A DNA stretch of 64,000 nt from JAFDZV01 sp035549015 (lineage in GTDB: Bacteria; Bacteroidota; Ignavibacteria; OLB7). The position numbers were made by a program, and so were the translations under genes. The stretch covers positions 26,352 through 90,351 of the forward strand of contig DASZRW010000042.1 in NCBI GenBank assembly GCA_035549015.1. Reading direction: 5' to 3'. Below are positions 9,244 through 18,676 of the stretch, piece after piece; positions within the stretch are counted from its first letter, which is position 1, and the number at the start of each line of letters is the position of its first letter. The notes under the pieces were generated by a model. The model was not told the DNA's origin, ran no database searches, and was given only the letters and a program-made list of their open reading frames with translations.

Positions 9244-10371
9244 TCAGCGCAGGCGCGAGAAGACGCGCGGATCGAATGCCTCGCGAACGGCCTCGCCGAT
9301 GAACGTGATCAGCAGAAGCGTTACGAACATTGCCCCGAGCGGCGTGGCAATCAGCCATGTCTTGTCGATGTTCTTCAGTCCCACCTCCAGCATCTGGCCC
9401 CAGCTTGGCGTTGGGGCCGGAAGCCCGAAGCCGAGGAAGTCCAGCGCCACAAGGCTCTGGATGTTGCCGACGATGGTGAATGGGAGGAAGGCGATCAGCG
9501 GCGTAAGCGAGTTCGGCAGGATGTGCTTGAACATGATCTGCCGGTTGGATGCGCCCAGCGCGATCGCCGCCGCCACGTAATCCTTTCCCTTCTCGCGATA
9601 GAACTCGCCGCGCATGTAGTAGCTGGTTCCCACCCAGTTGAAAAGGGTGATCACGAAGATCAGCACCATGAAGTTGGGAACCAGGATGGAGCTGACGATG
9701 ATCACCGTGTAGAGAAACGGGATGGTGCTCCAGACTTCCACGATGCGCTGGCCGATCAGGTCCAGCTTCCCGCCGAAGAACGCCATCACGCCGCCGATGA
9801 TCGTGCCGAGGATGTACTCCAGCACCGTGAGCAGGATGGCGAAGGAGACGGAGACGTTGAAGCCGTAGGCCATGCGCGAGAAGATGTCGCGGCCGGTATC
9901 GTCGGTGCCCATGATATGCCGGCTGGATGGCTCGAGCGGGAAGGAGCCGCCGTCCTCGTAGTCCACGTGATACGGATCCCACGGATACAGGGGCATGATC
10001 ATCCAGTTCGGGTTGCCCGGCTTGTCGAACTCCTTGCGAAGCTTGGTATAGTCCGCCTCCGCCTGCTCCCCCTTCTGCCCGAACGTCTCGCCATTATGGA
10101 ACGCCAGCACCGGGAAGTAGAACTCGCCGTTGTAGCGAACCACCATCGGCTTGTTGTTGATCAGGATCGGGAAGGCGAACGAGATGATGTAGAGCGCCAG
10201 CAGCAGGAGGAAGGAGTAGTAGCCGCGCTTCAGCGACTTGAACTTCCGCAGGCGTTTGCGCAGAAGCGACACCGGCCGGTCCGTTGGCTTCCCGGCGGTT
10301 GGCTCTGCAGTTGGGCCTGCTATCGGTCCTGGATTGCCGGCGCTGCCGGCGGCAGTAATATCCTCAGACAT
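9244..10371 (-). CDS. yejE: Peptide ABC transporter permease, YejE/OppC type
   Basis: 375 residues. After a Pro/Gly/Ala-rich cytoplasmic tail comes one membrane segment (YSFLLLLALYIISFAF). A long periplasmic insertion of about 100 residues follows (YNGEFYFPVLAFHNG to HIMGTDDTGRD). That insertion marks the YejE subgroup rather than classical OppC. The binding-protein-dependent transport domain has the EAA-type loop AAAIALGASNRQIMFKHILPN. Its partner is the YejB-like permease encoded just upstream (88-base gap). YejABEF systems import peptides, including microcin C in enterobacteria. The assignment to the Yej subgroup rests on the loop and on the companion genes. Confidence 0.88.
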   Translation of the reverse strand: MSEDITAAGSAGNPGPIAGPTAEPTAGKPTDRPVSLLRKRLRKFKSLKRGYYSFLLLLALYIISFAFPILINNKPMVVRYNGEFYFPVLAFHNGETFGQKGEQAEADYTKLRKEFDKPGNPNWMIMPLYPWDPYHVDYEDGGSFPLEPSSRHIMGTDDTGRDIFSRMAYGFNVSVSFAILLTVLEYILGTIIGGVMAFFGGKLDLIGQRIVEVWSTIPFLYTVIIVSSILVPNFMVLIFVITLFNWVGTSYYMRGEFYREKGKDYVAAAIALGASNRQIMFKHILPNSLTPLIAFLPFTIVGNIQSLVALDFLGFGLPAPTPSWGQMLEVGLKNIDKTWLIATPLGAMFVTLLLITFIGEAVREAFDPRVFSRLR

Positions 10372-10459
10372 CGAGATGCCAGATTGGTACGAAGATGATG
10401 CGTTGCCGCGGGTCCCGGTGCGTGCGGGCTGCGGCGATGACGAACGGATGAACGAACGA

Positions 10460-11491
10460 TCAGTCGAAACGGATTCGCGGATCGATCACGGCGTATGCGA
10501 AGTCGCTCAGGATGTTGCCGAGCAATCGGAGCACGACGGTGAACACCAGGATACCCATCACCACGGTGTAGTCCCGCTCCACGGCGGAGCGATAGCTCAG
10601 GTAGCCGAAGCCGTCGATATTGAACACGGTCTCGATCAGCACCGAGCCGGTAAGCACGATGCTCAGGATGCTGCCGATGCCGGTGGCGATCGGGATCAGC
10701 GAGTTGCGCATCGCGTGTCCGAAGATCACGCGCCGCTCCGTGAGCCCCTTCGCGAACGCCGTGCGCACATAGTCCTGGCCAAGGTTCTCCAGCAGCGAGT
10801 TCTTCATCAGGATCGTGAGCGTGGCGAATCCGCCGATCATGTAGCAGATGAGCGGAAGGACGCTGTGATTGACAAGGTCCCACGCCTGCTCGCCGAACGA
10901 GAGCTGGTCCCAGTTGTCGGAGTGAAAGTTGCCGAGCGGGAACCAGTGCCAGTTCGCTGCCATGGTGGAGAGGAGCAGGGCGCCGAGCGCCCACCCCGGC
11001 ACGGAGTAGCCGATGAAGACGAGGGCGGAGCTTCCGATGTCGAACGGGGAGCCGTGTTTGATTGCCTTGAGAATGCCGAGCGGGATGCAGACCAGATAGG
11101 AGAGCAGGAAGCCGATGAGGCCATAATAGAGGGAGATGGGAAAGCGGCTCGTGATCACATCGAACGCCGGATCGCCGTAAACGCTGGACTGTCCGAAGTC
11201 TCCCTTCATCAGCTTTCCCAGCCACAGGATGTAGCGCATCGGGATCGGCTTGTCCAGGTTGTAATACCGCTTCAGTTCCGCCTTGGCCTCCTCGGAGATC
11301 TCGGTGTTCCCGCCGCCGATCCCCGAAGCCGTTCCGCCCCCTTCACCTCCGTGGCTTTGCTGCTGCGCCTGTTGCAGGGCGCGCTCCAGCGGCCCCCCCG
11401 GAGTGAACTGAAGGATGCAGAATACAAGGAGCGTACATCCCAGGAATGTGGGGATGATCAGCAGAAACCGACGGATGAAGTAGTTGACCAT
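10460..11491 (-). CDS. yejB: Peptide ABC transporter permease, YejB/OppB type
   Basis: 343 residues from the ATG before VNYFIRRFLLIIP. The reading frame is open upstream, but that part has no membrane-protein character. Six membrane segments are recognisable. Between the first and second lies a long periplasmic stretch with a Gly/Gln-rich linker (residues about 45-75) and ISEEAKAELKRYYNLDKP, as in YejB. The EAA loop reads RTAFAKGLTERRVIFGHAMRN. It forms the translocation pore with the YejE-like subunit. It is preceded by a 475-base region containing a terminator, so it may be read from its own promoter or by read-through from the binding-protein gene. Confidence 0.88.
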   Translation of the reverse strand: MVNYFIRRFLLIIPTFLGCTLLVFCILQFTPGGPLERALQQAQQQSHGGEGGGTASGIGGGNTEISEEAKAELKRYYNLDKPIPMRYILWLGKLMKGDFGQSSVYGDPAFDVITSRFPISLYYGLIGFLLSYLVCIPLGILKAIKHGSPFDIGSSALVFIGYSVPGWALGALLLSTMAANWHWFPLGNFHSDNWDQLSFGEQAWDLVNHSVLPLICYMIGGFATLTILMKNSLLENLGQDYVRTAFAKGLTERRVIFGHAMRNSLIPIATGIGSILSIVLTGSVLIETVFNIDGFGYLSYRSAVERDYTVVMGILVFTVVLRLLGNILSDFAYAVIDPRIRFD

Positions 11492-11966
11492 CTGGTTCAA
11501 CCGGATTGGTGCTGCGTGTTGCGAGACGCCGTCATACCACGGCGAATCGGGAATGATAGAGAAAGATACGCACGATTGGGGATGATGCGGCGCACGGCGC
11601 GACAATTTCCTGACCGCTCCGCCGGCATGCGGCAGCGGTATGCCGGCGGCGGTGTGCCGCATGATTCCGGCGGGTAGTTGCCGTCGGAGCGTTCGGCGCC
11701 CGGGTCTGCAATGCCTGCAGGTGCAGGTGTGCGGCCGGTTCGGAAACGGACTGTTGTTCGATCCCGCGAAACCCCGGAGTGCCGGGGCAGGAGCGGCGGC
11801 GCAGCCAATCGATGCGTTCAACCCAACGGACCGCCGGTTCGCGGCGATGCCATCGGACGTTGGTACGGCCGATGGTTGTACACGCCCGGCACTCGCAGGA
11901 GTTACCACGAAAAAGTGCGGCCCCGGGTCACCGGGGCCGCAGCTCGATCAACCATCTCAACCGATG
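11492..11966. other. Intergenic region between binding protein and permease genes
   Basis: 475 bases with no convincing gene. It holds the terminator-like hairpin after the binding-protein gene and a second inverted repeat (gccggcat ... atgccggc) near 11620-11646. On the minus strand it is the probable leader for the yejB-like gene. No defined promoter could be assigned. Confidence 0.45.
11909..11940 (-). terminator. Hairpin plus T-tract after the binding-protein gene
   Basis: Read on the minus strand, a perfect 10-bp stem (gcggccccgg / ccggggccgc) is followed by acttttt. It lies 27 bases beyond the stop codon of the binding lipoprotein, inside the operon. It could reduce expression of the permeases and ATPases relative to the binding protein. 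Confidence 0.75.
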
Positions 11967-14012
11967 TTACTTCAGCGAGGGCTTGGAGGAGTCACCCTTC
12001 CCGCCGGCCTTCGCCTGTGCGGCCTGCGGCTGAGCGGGGGGCGGCGTCATGTGGCCGTCCGGGTACTTCTTATCCCACTCCGGCCAGAACATCACGTCGG
12101 TGGCGCCAACGTCCATCGTCACCGATTTATCCGTTGCTCCCTTTTTCGACTGGGCAGCCTTCTCCGGATCGTACCACCACTGGAAGAGCGCCTCATCGTA
12201 ATCGCTGATGCGACCCAGCGTGAAGTTCGGCACGCCGAACTTGTTCCAGTAGGCGATGCGGACGAACGGCACATGATAGGCAAGCGCATACTGGTTGTTT
12301 GCAACGAGGATGCTGTCCAGTTCGCGGATCAGCTTCACGCGCGTCGGCTGGTCGAACGTGACCTGCTCCTGCTCCATGATCTGGTCGGCGCGCGCGTTCT
12401 TGAAGCCGGTGATGTTGTTGGAGTTCGGGCCGGCGAGGCGCGAGTGGAAGGAACTGATCGGGTTCGGCGGCACGATGCCGCCCCACTGCTGGAACGTCAT
12501 CGTGAAGTTCTTTTCCAGCGTCATCTTGAAGATGCTGGTGTTGTCCACCTGACGGAAGTTGACCTTGATGCCGGCCTTCTGCAACTCCTGCTGGTACGGC
12601 GTCACGATCCGGATCTGATCGGCCGTCACGAGCATCTCCACCACCAGCGGCTGGCCGTTCTTCACCAGAATGCCCTCGCTGTTGCGCGACGTATACCCCG
12701 CCTCGGCCAGCAACTGCGCGGCCTTCGTGGGATCATACTCCTGCTTCGGGTTGTTCGGGTTTGCGTACACCGAGTTCGGATAGTATGAATCGGAGAGGAC
12801 GTACTCGTTGTACATCAGCTTCTCCACCAGGTCCTTCCGGTTGAACAGGAGCGTGAACGCCTGGCGGACCCTCTGGTCGGTAAACGGCTCGCGCTGCGTG
12901 TTGAAGGCGATGCCGCCGAAGCCGGTCGGCTTGTCGTTGTAGATCTTCCTGCGCTGAATGATTCCGCGCTTCACCAGATCGTTGTCCTTGAACTTCTCGA
13001 CCCAGTACGATGCACGGTTCACGTAGTAGAAGTCGTACTCCCCCGCGAAGAACTTCTCCAGGCGCAGGTTTTCGTCGCGCACCACCACGAACTTGATCTT
13101 GTCGAAGTTGTTCCAGTACTTGTAGATCGGTTGGTCCTTCGCCCACCAGTCCGAACGGCGCGTGAGCGTGACGGAGTTCCCCTTCTTGATGTCATCCTTC
13201 AGCACCACGTACGGGCCGCTTCCGGTGGGCATGTCGTACTGGTACTTCTCCAGATACTCCTTGCCGGAGATGTTGCCGATAATATGGGCCGGCAGAACCG
13301 GGCGTCCGGCGAAGTAGAACATGTTCTTCCAGTTCTTTGTCTTCGAGCGGACCGAGACGATATACTTGCTGATGGCGACCGGAGGATCGAACCCGTCGTA
13401 GAACGTGTTGGTGTAGGGATCGAGAATGCCGGGATCCTTGCCCAGCTTGTAGGAGGCGAGCACGTCCTCCGTGGTGACCGGGTGGCCATCGGAGAAGCGC
13501 GCATCGGGGTTGATGCGGTAGTAGAACGTCTGCCCGTCCGCGCCTACCTTCCAGTGCGTTGCGAGGCTTGGAAGATAGTCCAGCGTGAGAGGGTTCGTAC
13601 CAAGAAGCGACTCGTAAACCAGACCGTAGATGGCGCGTGTTTCGGTAGTGTTCTCGTCCTTGCCGTATGCCCGGAAGGTGGCCGGATACTCCACCATGCT
13701 GGTGGTGACATCGCCCCCCTTCTTTGCGTTGGAGTCCGCGATCAGATTGCTCTCCTCAGGCGACAGGGACACCGTCTGCCAGCCGCTGTCGGCGGCAACC
13801 TTCTCGAAACCCGCACCGCCAAGGCCTGCGGGAACGCTGGGGTCCGCACCCGGTGGAACGTTGAACTGCTTCGGCAGCGTTACCGACATGTCCTTCATCT
13901 GCGCTGAACCGCCGTCCTTGGATCCTCCCGACTTGCCGCAGCCGGCGCCCACCAGGGCAACGAGAAGAAGAACAGCAATGGCTCGTACAGAGGTCCGGAA
14001 TGATTGCTTCAT
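11967..14012 (-). CDS. yejA: Peptide-binding lipoprotein, YejA/OppA type
   Basis: 681 residues. The start is the ATG preceded by a strong ribosome site (gggaggatcca ATG). A signal peptide ends in the lipobox LVGAGC. The body is an SBP_bac_5 solute-binding domain: ESLLGTNPLTLDYLPSLATHW, DGQTFYYRINPDARFSDG, and late YejA-like features such as QWGGIVPPNPISSFHS and NNITGFKNARADQIME. The size is larger than most OppA proteins and fits the YejA branch. It should capture peptides in the periplasm for the YejBE/OppDF transporter encoded downstream. It is the first gene of the operon and is divergently arranged with the T9SS glycosidase-like gene. Confidence 0.9.
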   Translation of the reverse strand: MKQSFRTSVRAIAVLLLVALVGAGCGKSGGSKDGGSAQMKDMSVTLPKQFNVPPGADPSVPAGLGGAGFEKVAADSGWQTVSLSPEESNLIADSNAKKGGDVTTSMVEYPATFRAYGKDENTTETRAIYGLVYESLLGTNPLTLDYLPSLATHWKVGADGQTFYYRINPDARFSDGHPVTTEDVLASYKLGKDPGILDPYTNTFYDGFDPPVAISKYIVSVRSKTKNWKNMFYFAGRPVLPAHIIGNISGKEYLEKYQYDMPTGSGPYVVLKDDIKKGNSVTLTRRSDWWAKDQPIYKYWNNFDKIKFVVVRDENLRLEKFFAGEYDFYYVNRASYWVEKFKDNDLVKRGIIQRRKIYNDKPTGFGGIAFNTQREPFTDQRVRQAFTLLFNRKDLVEKLMYNEYVLSDSYYPNSVYANPNNPKQEYDPTKAAQLLAEAGYTSRNSEGILVKNGQPLVVEMLVTADQIRIVTPYQQELQKAGIKVNFRQVDNTSIFKMTLEKNFTMTFQQWGGIVPPNPISSFHSRLAGPNSNNITGFKNARADQIMEQEQVTFDQPTRVKLIRELDSILVANNQYALAYHVPFVRIAYWNKFGVPNFTLGRISDYDEALFQWWYDPEKAAQSKKGATDKSVTMDVGATDVMFWPEWDKKYPDGHMTPPPAQPQAAQAKAGGKGDSSKPSLK

Positions 14013-14414
14013 TGGATCCTCCCTTGTTACAGTGTGAGTATGATGTTGAACAACTGGGTTCTGTTGGAACGTGCCCGGATGGTCCTGTTGAAGAAGCGGG
14101 AGCTGAGGTGACAGCGTGCCGGGCGCACTGTTGTCGTAGGCCATGGTAGCCGAATATAACACGCTCCCGCTCACGCAGGCCTACTCCCTTCGGGCTTACA
14201 CGCGCATATCCCCACCCGCATTACCGCGGCAGACGCGGCCGAGCGTTGGTGCAGCATGCACTGAAGCATGCTGCACTTCACCCTCTGTGTTGGGGCTGTG
14301 GGATTGCGCGCCTCGATTTGATAAATTCTCCGTTCGCAGGCTCTGTCCCTGATTCGCAGGCATTGTCCTGCCGGTCCAGTCTCTCGAACCGTATGGGTCC
14401 TGGAGGATCGCACT
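14013..14414. other. Divergent promoter region
   Basis: 402 bases between divergent start codons, with no gene. The region includes a perfect inverted repeat listed separately and the A/T-rich stretch tgataaattc about 95 bases before the plus-strand start. Both promoters must be here. Confidence 0.5.
14249..14276. repeat. Perfect 10-bp inverted repeat, possible operator
   Basis: gtgcagcatg and catgctgcac are separated by 8 bases, inside the divergent region. No T-tract follows, so a regulator-binding site is more likely than a terminator. Its role is inference. Confidence 0.4.
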
Positions 14415-17400
14415 ATGTTCTCTCGAGTTATCCGCGTACTGCTTGCTGGTTCATTCTGGTTGCTCGCGCTTGCGGTGATTGCCCGCGCGCAGGATATCGG
14501 TATCACCAACGGTGTTCCCTACCCCGCCAGCCATACCGATACCACCATCAGCCAATATCTCCCATCGCTTCCGCCGGAACCTGCGGGATCGCATGGCTTT
14601 CTGCGCAACAATGGAGAAGGCAACTGGGAGTTCGCCGACGGCACGCCGGCCAGATTCTATGGTGTCTCGATGCAGCTCGCCGCATGTTTCCCGGACAGCG
14701 AGGCGGCCATCGTGATTGCTGCGCGCCTTCGGAAGCTGGGGGTGAACCTGGTCCGTTTCGAGTCGATGGACCTTGGCTACGACTGGGGAGACTACGCGCA
14801 GCAGCGGTCGTTCCTGGACGCCGCGAACGGGTTCCGTACGCTCCACGCGGGGCAGATGGCGCGGCTGGACTGGTTCGTCTATCAGCTGAAGCAGCATGGC
14901 ATCTACAGCTACTTCATCCTGCAGTCCGCACGTGCCGCGCGCGCGGACGACGGCCTGGGTGCCGATGCGGACTCCGCGATGTGGCTGGGGCGCGAGCTGC
15001 AATTCCTCTATCCGAAGGCTCGCGCCGTGGAACATTCCATCGTGACGCAGCTCATGGTGCACACCAACCCCCATACCGGCAACGCCTATCGCAACGAGCC
15101 TGCGCTCGCGATGGTGGAGGCACTCGATCAGGGAAGCTTCTTCTCCATGTGCCGCCTGGGCTACACGGAGTATCGCGCCGGACAGTCCGGCTTCAGCTAT
15201 CGCCACAGCCGGCGCGTGGACACGCTCTTCGCGCAGTGGCTGAAGCAGAAGTACGGCTCCACGCCGGCACTCGCCGCTGCATGGCATACGGCTCCGCCGA
15301 ACGGAGGCTATCCCAGTCTGATTACCGAGGGGAGCTTCGAGGGGGATTTCCAGACCTACTGGACCATCAACTCCTACGACGGCGTTACCGTCTCCACCAT
15401 CCTTACCCAGGGGGACAGCGTTCCCAACGGCACGCTCAGCCTGAAGCTGAGGATCAAGAACGCCAAGGGAGCCAGCTCGCTCTACAGCGCCTACATGCTG
15501 CAGAGCGTGACCGGGCTGGAGTACAACACGGTCTATCGGCTCTCGTTCAAGACCAAGTGCGCCAATGCGGACAGCATCCCGATCCTGCTTGGCGCCTATC
15601 AACCGGTGGATGGAGGAATGGGGGCCGGCCTGAGCGGTACGGTGTATGCGAAGCCGTTCTGGCAACAGCAGCAGGTTGATTTCCTCGTGCCGATCAAGAG
15701 CACGGTCCCGGTTGCCGTCGTCATGTGGTTCGGCGCGGTGAACGGCGATCTCACGTTCGACGACGTGCAGCTGCGCAAGCTGGAGGTGCCCGGGCTGGTG
15801 AACGGCGAGTCGCTGGAGAACTTCACCGTGGGCCGCATTCCGATGGGGTCGGTGGCGATCAGCCGGGCCGTGAGCGCGCAGCGCGTGGCCGATCAGAACG
15901 CGTTCTACATGGATCTGGAGCGGGGCGTGTACGATGAGATGCGCCGGCTTCTTCACGATACCATCGGCGCCAGGCAGGTCTTCACCGGTGCCGGCCACTA
16001 CTGGGCAAGCGGATTTCAGGAGACGATGGCGCAGGCTGCGTCGGACTTCACGCTCTCGGCAAAGGGATGGGACTACATCTCGAGCGGCGCACCCGGTGCC
16101 GGATGGGAAACCCGCAACACCTCCCCGCTCCGTGTGGACTGGGGTGGCATGCCGAACACCTGGGTGCAGAGCGCGCATCGCCGGCAACCGTTCATCGCGT
16201 CGTTCCAGCAGCCCTACCCGAATCGCTATCAGGCGGAGTCCGTTCTCTCCAATGCCGTCTACTCCTCGCTCCAGGATTGGGACGGGCTCATGTGGGATGC
16301 CTATGCGGACGACAGGCTGACGGACAACCAGGCGATCGACAGCCTGCAGTACTATATGATCGGGAAGAACCCGCTGGTGACATCGCTGATGCCGGCGGCA
16401 TCGTTCCTCTATCGCAACCGGCTTGTTGCTCCGGCGCAGACAACGATCAGCATCCAGCACAGCCAGGATCAGGCGCAGGCATTCACGCGCATGATCAATC
16501 TGTGGGATGATTACGGCGTGCCCGGCGGATTCAACGGCCGTGCGGCGCTGGTGAACCGGATCGTGATCGACTCCGTGAACGCCAGCTACTTCACGCAGCG
16601 CGAGGATATCTCCTTCTCCGCGGAAGTGGACGGCCAGTCCGAGAGCGATACGCGCGAGATCCTCTGGGAGTACAGCCGCGGCTCGCTCACACTCGATGCG
16701 CAGAAGGCGCAGGGGGTGAGCGGCTATCTGACCCGCTCCGGCGGGCTCGCGCTCCGTAATCTGGATATCAAACTTCAGAGCGGCAACGAGACGGCAACCA
16801 TTCTCTGGGTGCCTCTGGACACCGCGCAGCGCGTGGGGGATCATGGCCGTTCGCTCCTGACCATCGCCTCGCGCATGGAGCCTACCGGCTGGCACTGGCT
16901 GGATACGATGCACGGCACAACGTGGGGCGGGAGCCCGATGCTGCTCGATCCGGTGCGGGTACGCCTGACGATCAAGCCGAACGACAACTCCAACGTGGCC
17001 ACGCTCACGCCGCTCGATCCCTCGGGGAATCCGGCCGGCACACCGATCACCGGCACGGCCGTGAACGGCAAGATCGATCTCGGCATCGATCAGAGCACGG
17101 TGCATTCGATCTGGTTCGCCGTGGAGCTGAAGTTCGATCCCAGCGCAGCCGTTGCCGGCGGCGCCACGGCGGCGGGTGCGCTCGCGGCGGAGCCGAGCAT
17201 CACGAGCGAGCGTTCCTATGTCACCTATTCGCTTGCAGTTCCATCGGGTGACGTCCGGGTGGAGGCGTTCGATGCGCTGGGCCGCATGGTGCGGACGCTG
17301 CATGCGGGCCCGGCTGATGCCGGGCGTCACAGCGAGCGATTCGATGCAGTCGCGCTGCCGGCGGGGACGTACATCATCCGTCTGCGCACCGCCGAGGGAG

Positions 17401-17435
17401 CCGTGATGACAACCAAGGTTGCCGTTGTCCGTTAG
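14415..17435 (+). CDS. Secreted glycoside-hydrolase-like protein with T9SS sorting domain
   Basis: 1006 residues, preceded by GGAGG. The signal peptide ends at ARAQ. Residues about 50-300 look like a clan-A (beta/alpha)8 glycosidase: FYGVSMQLAA, NLVRFESMDLG, and an N227-E228-P motif at the acid/base position. Residues about 300-470 form a beta-sandwich insertion resembling a carbohydrate-binding module. The barrel seems to resume at HYWASGFQETM. At the place where I would expect a nucleophile Glu (a SE or TE motif before a PNRYQAE-type segment) the sequence reads IASFQQPYPNRYQAE, with Ser596 instead. The last 75 residues are a type A Por-secretion tail ending LPAGTYIIRL ... VAVVR. Substrate unknown; activity doubtful. 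Confidence 0.72.
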   Translation: MFSRVIRVLLAGSFWLLALAVIARAQDIGITNGVPYPASHTDTTISQYLPSLPPEPAGSHGFLRNNGEGNWEFADGTPARFYGVSMQLAACFPDSEAAIVIAARLRKLGVNLVRFESMDLGYDWGDYAQQRSFLDAANGFRTLHAGQMARLDWFVYQLKQHGIYSYFILQSARAARADDGLGADADSAMWLGRELQFLYPKARAVEHSIVTQLMVHTNPHTGNAYRNEPALAMVEALDQGSFFSMCRLGYTEYRAGQSGFSYRHSRRVDTLFAQWLKQKYGSTPALAAAWHTAPPNGGYPSLITEGSFEGDFQTYWTINSYDGVTVSTILTQGDSVPNGTLSLKLRIKNAKGASSLYSAYMLQSVTGLEYNTVYRLSFKTKCANADSIPILLGAYQPVDGGMGAGLSGTVYAKPFWQQQQVDFLVPIKSTVPVAVVMWFGAVNGDLTFDDVQLRKLEVPGLVNGESLENFTVGRIPMGSVAISRAVSAQRVADQNAFYMDLERGVYDEMRRLLHDTIGARQVFTGAGHYWASGFQETMAQAASDFTLSAKGWDYISSGAPGAGWETRNTSPLRVDWGGMPNTWVQSAHRRQPFIASFQQPYPNRYQAESVLSNAVYSSLQDWDGLMWDAYADDRLTDNQAIDSLQYYMIGKNPLVTSLMPAASFLYRNRLVAPAQTTISIQHSQDQAQAFTRMINLWDDYGVPGGFNGRAALVNRIVIDSVNASYFTQREDISFSAEVDGQSESDTREILWEYSRGSLTLDAQKAQGVSGYLTRSGGLALRNLDIKLQSGNETATILWVPLDTAQRVGDHGRSLLTIASRMEPTGWHWLDTMHGTTWGGSPMLLDPVRVRLTIKPNDNSNVATLTPLDPSGNPAGTPITGTAVNGKIDLGIDQSTVHSIWFAVELKFDPSAAVAGGATAAGALAAEPSITSERSYVTYSLAVPSGDVRVEAFDALGRMVRTLHAGPADAGRHSERFDAVALPAGTYIIRLRTAEGAVMTTKVAVVR

Positions 17436-17643
17436 CGCGCCATGTGAGCGCACGTACTGTAGCAGAGTAAAGCGGCTGCCGGCGCGGCCTACAGTTTTTT
17501 TGAGAGGTATATTTCAATCGGGGGATGCGGTGGTTGCAGCCGCATTCCCCGGTTTCGTGGGCTGAGGCAGCTCGGTTTGCGGTGGGAACCGTAATTTCGC
17601 GGCTGCTTCATCGGTGCCCATGCCTCCGTGCCGGATAGTCCGG
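17436..17643. other. Short intergenic region with hairpin
   Basis: Contains a run of seven Ts, the box tatattt and an imperfect stem (ggggatgcgg / ccgcattcccc, 17521-17550). These could end the upstream transcript or start the LpxH-like gene. Neither can be chosen from sequence alone. Confidence 0.35.
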
Positions 17644-18435
17644 ATGCTGCGGGCCCATTCCCAATCCGTTGTGGTCTACTTCTTCTCCGACGTTCATCTC
17701 GGCCTTGGTTCGCCCGCATCGAATCGCGAGCGGGAGGCGGTGCTGGGGCGCTTCCTGGCGATGATCCGCGACCGGCGGCCGGAGGCTCTCTATATCGTTG
17801 GCGATCTGTTCGATTACTGGTTCGAGTATCGCACGGTGATCCCGCGCGGGTTCTCCCGCACCATCGGCGCGCTTGCCGCGGTCGTGGATGCCGGCGTGCG
17901 CGTGGAGTATCTGGTGGGGAATCACGACTTCGGGCATCGTGATTTCTTCGAGAAGGAGTTGGGGATACCGGTTCACTTCGGTGACCTCGAGCGGGTGATC
18001 GCCGGGCGCCGCTGTTATCTCTCGCATGGCGACGGGAAGGCATTCAACGATACCGGCTATCTGATTCTCAAGAAGATTCTCCGCGCCCGCATCTCCGGCA
18101 TGCTGTTCCGCCTGATGCATCCCGATATCGGTATCGGTGTGGCGGCCTGGGCATCCAGGCGCAGCCGCGATTACACGGCGCAGAAGAATTACGACGGCGA
18201 GCGTCCCGGCGAGTCCGATGGGCTGTATGCATTCGCGGAGCGGAAGATCGTACAGGAGGGATTCGAGTTGGTGGTGATGGGGCACAGCCATCGGCCGCGC
18301 CGCGCAGATCTTCCCGGCGGCACCTACATCAATCTCGGAACCTGGCTGCGCGACCGTTCCTATCTGGTGATGGATGAATCCACGCTCGAGCTGCTCCGGT
18401 TCGAGGAGGAAGTCCGGGACGCACCGCTGCGGTGA
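17644..18435 (+). CDS. lpxH: UDP-2,3-diacylglucosamine hydrolase-like metallophosphoesterase
   Basis: 263 residues from the ATG before LRAHSQSVVVYFF. An alternative start lies 24-30 bases upstream, and no good ribosome site settles it. All metallophosphoesterase blocks are present in order: SDVHLG, GDLFDYW, GNHD, LSHGD and GHSHRP. The DYWFEY and NYDGERPGE-type spacing matches LpxH and its homologues, which cleave UDP-2,3-diacylglucosamine to lipid X in lipid A synthesis at the cytoplasmic face of the inner membrane. It implies an outer membrane with lipopolysaccharide. A related calcineurin-like phosphatase is a less likely alternative. Confidence 0.82.
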   Translation: MLRAHSQSVVVYFFSDVHLGLGSPASNREREAVLGRFLAMIRDRRPEALYIVGDLFDYWFEYRTVIPRGFSRTIGALAAVVDAGVRVEYLVGNHDFGHRDFFEKELGIPVHFGDLERVIAGRRCYLSHGDGKAFNDTGYLILKKILRARISGMLFRLMHPDIGIGVAAWASRRSRDYTAQKNYDGERPGESDGLYAFAERKIVQEGFELVVMGHSHRPRRADLPGGTYINLGTWLRDRSYLVMDESTLELLRFEEEVRDAPLR

Positions 18436-18676
18436 AGCAGTGGCTGTGAAGCACGGCGCCTGTATCACTTCGTGTTTCGCCGTTCGGTCGTGGCGATGAC
18501 ATCACCGTTCATCTTGTATCTTGGGCCGCCCGACGGAACGCGCCGTGACGCCGCCCGATGCAGCGGGCCCATGCGCGAACTTCCCGCTTCCTTCTGCCGC
18601 CCACCGGAAACCCCGGCGAGGCGCGGCCCGGCGCACCGGGAACCATGACCCGACATTCCAACAACTGCGATAGACC

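Noticed and set aside
14451..17453. 1000-residue minus-strand open frame opposite the glycosidase-like gene
   Set aside because: Shadow of a gene with signal peptide and T9SS tail. Its translation is Arg/His-rich without domains.
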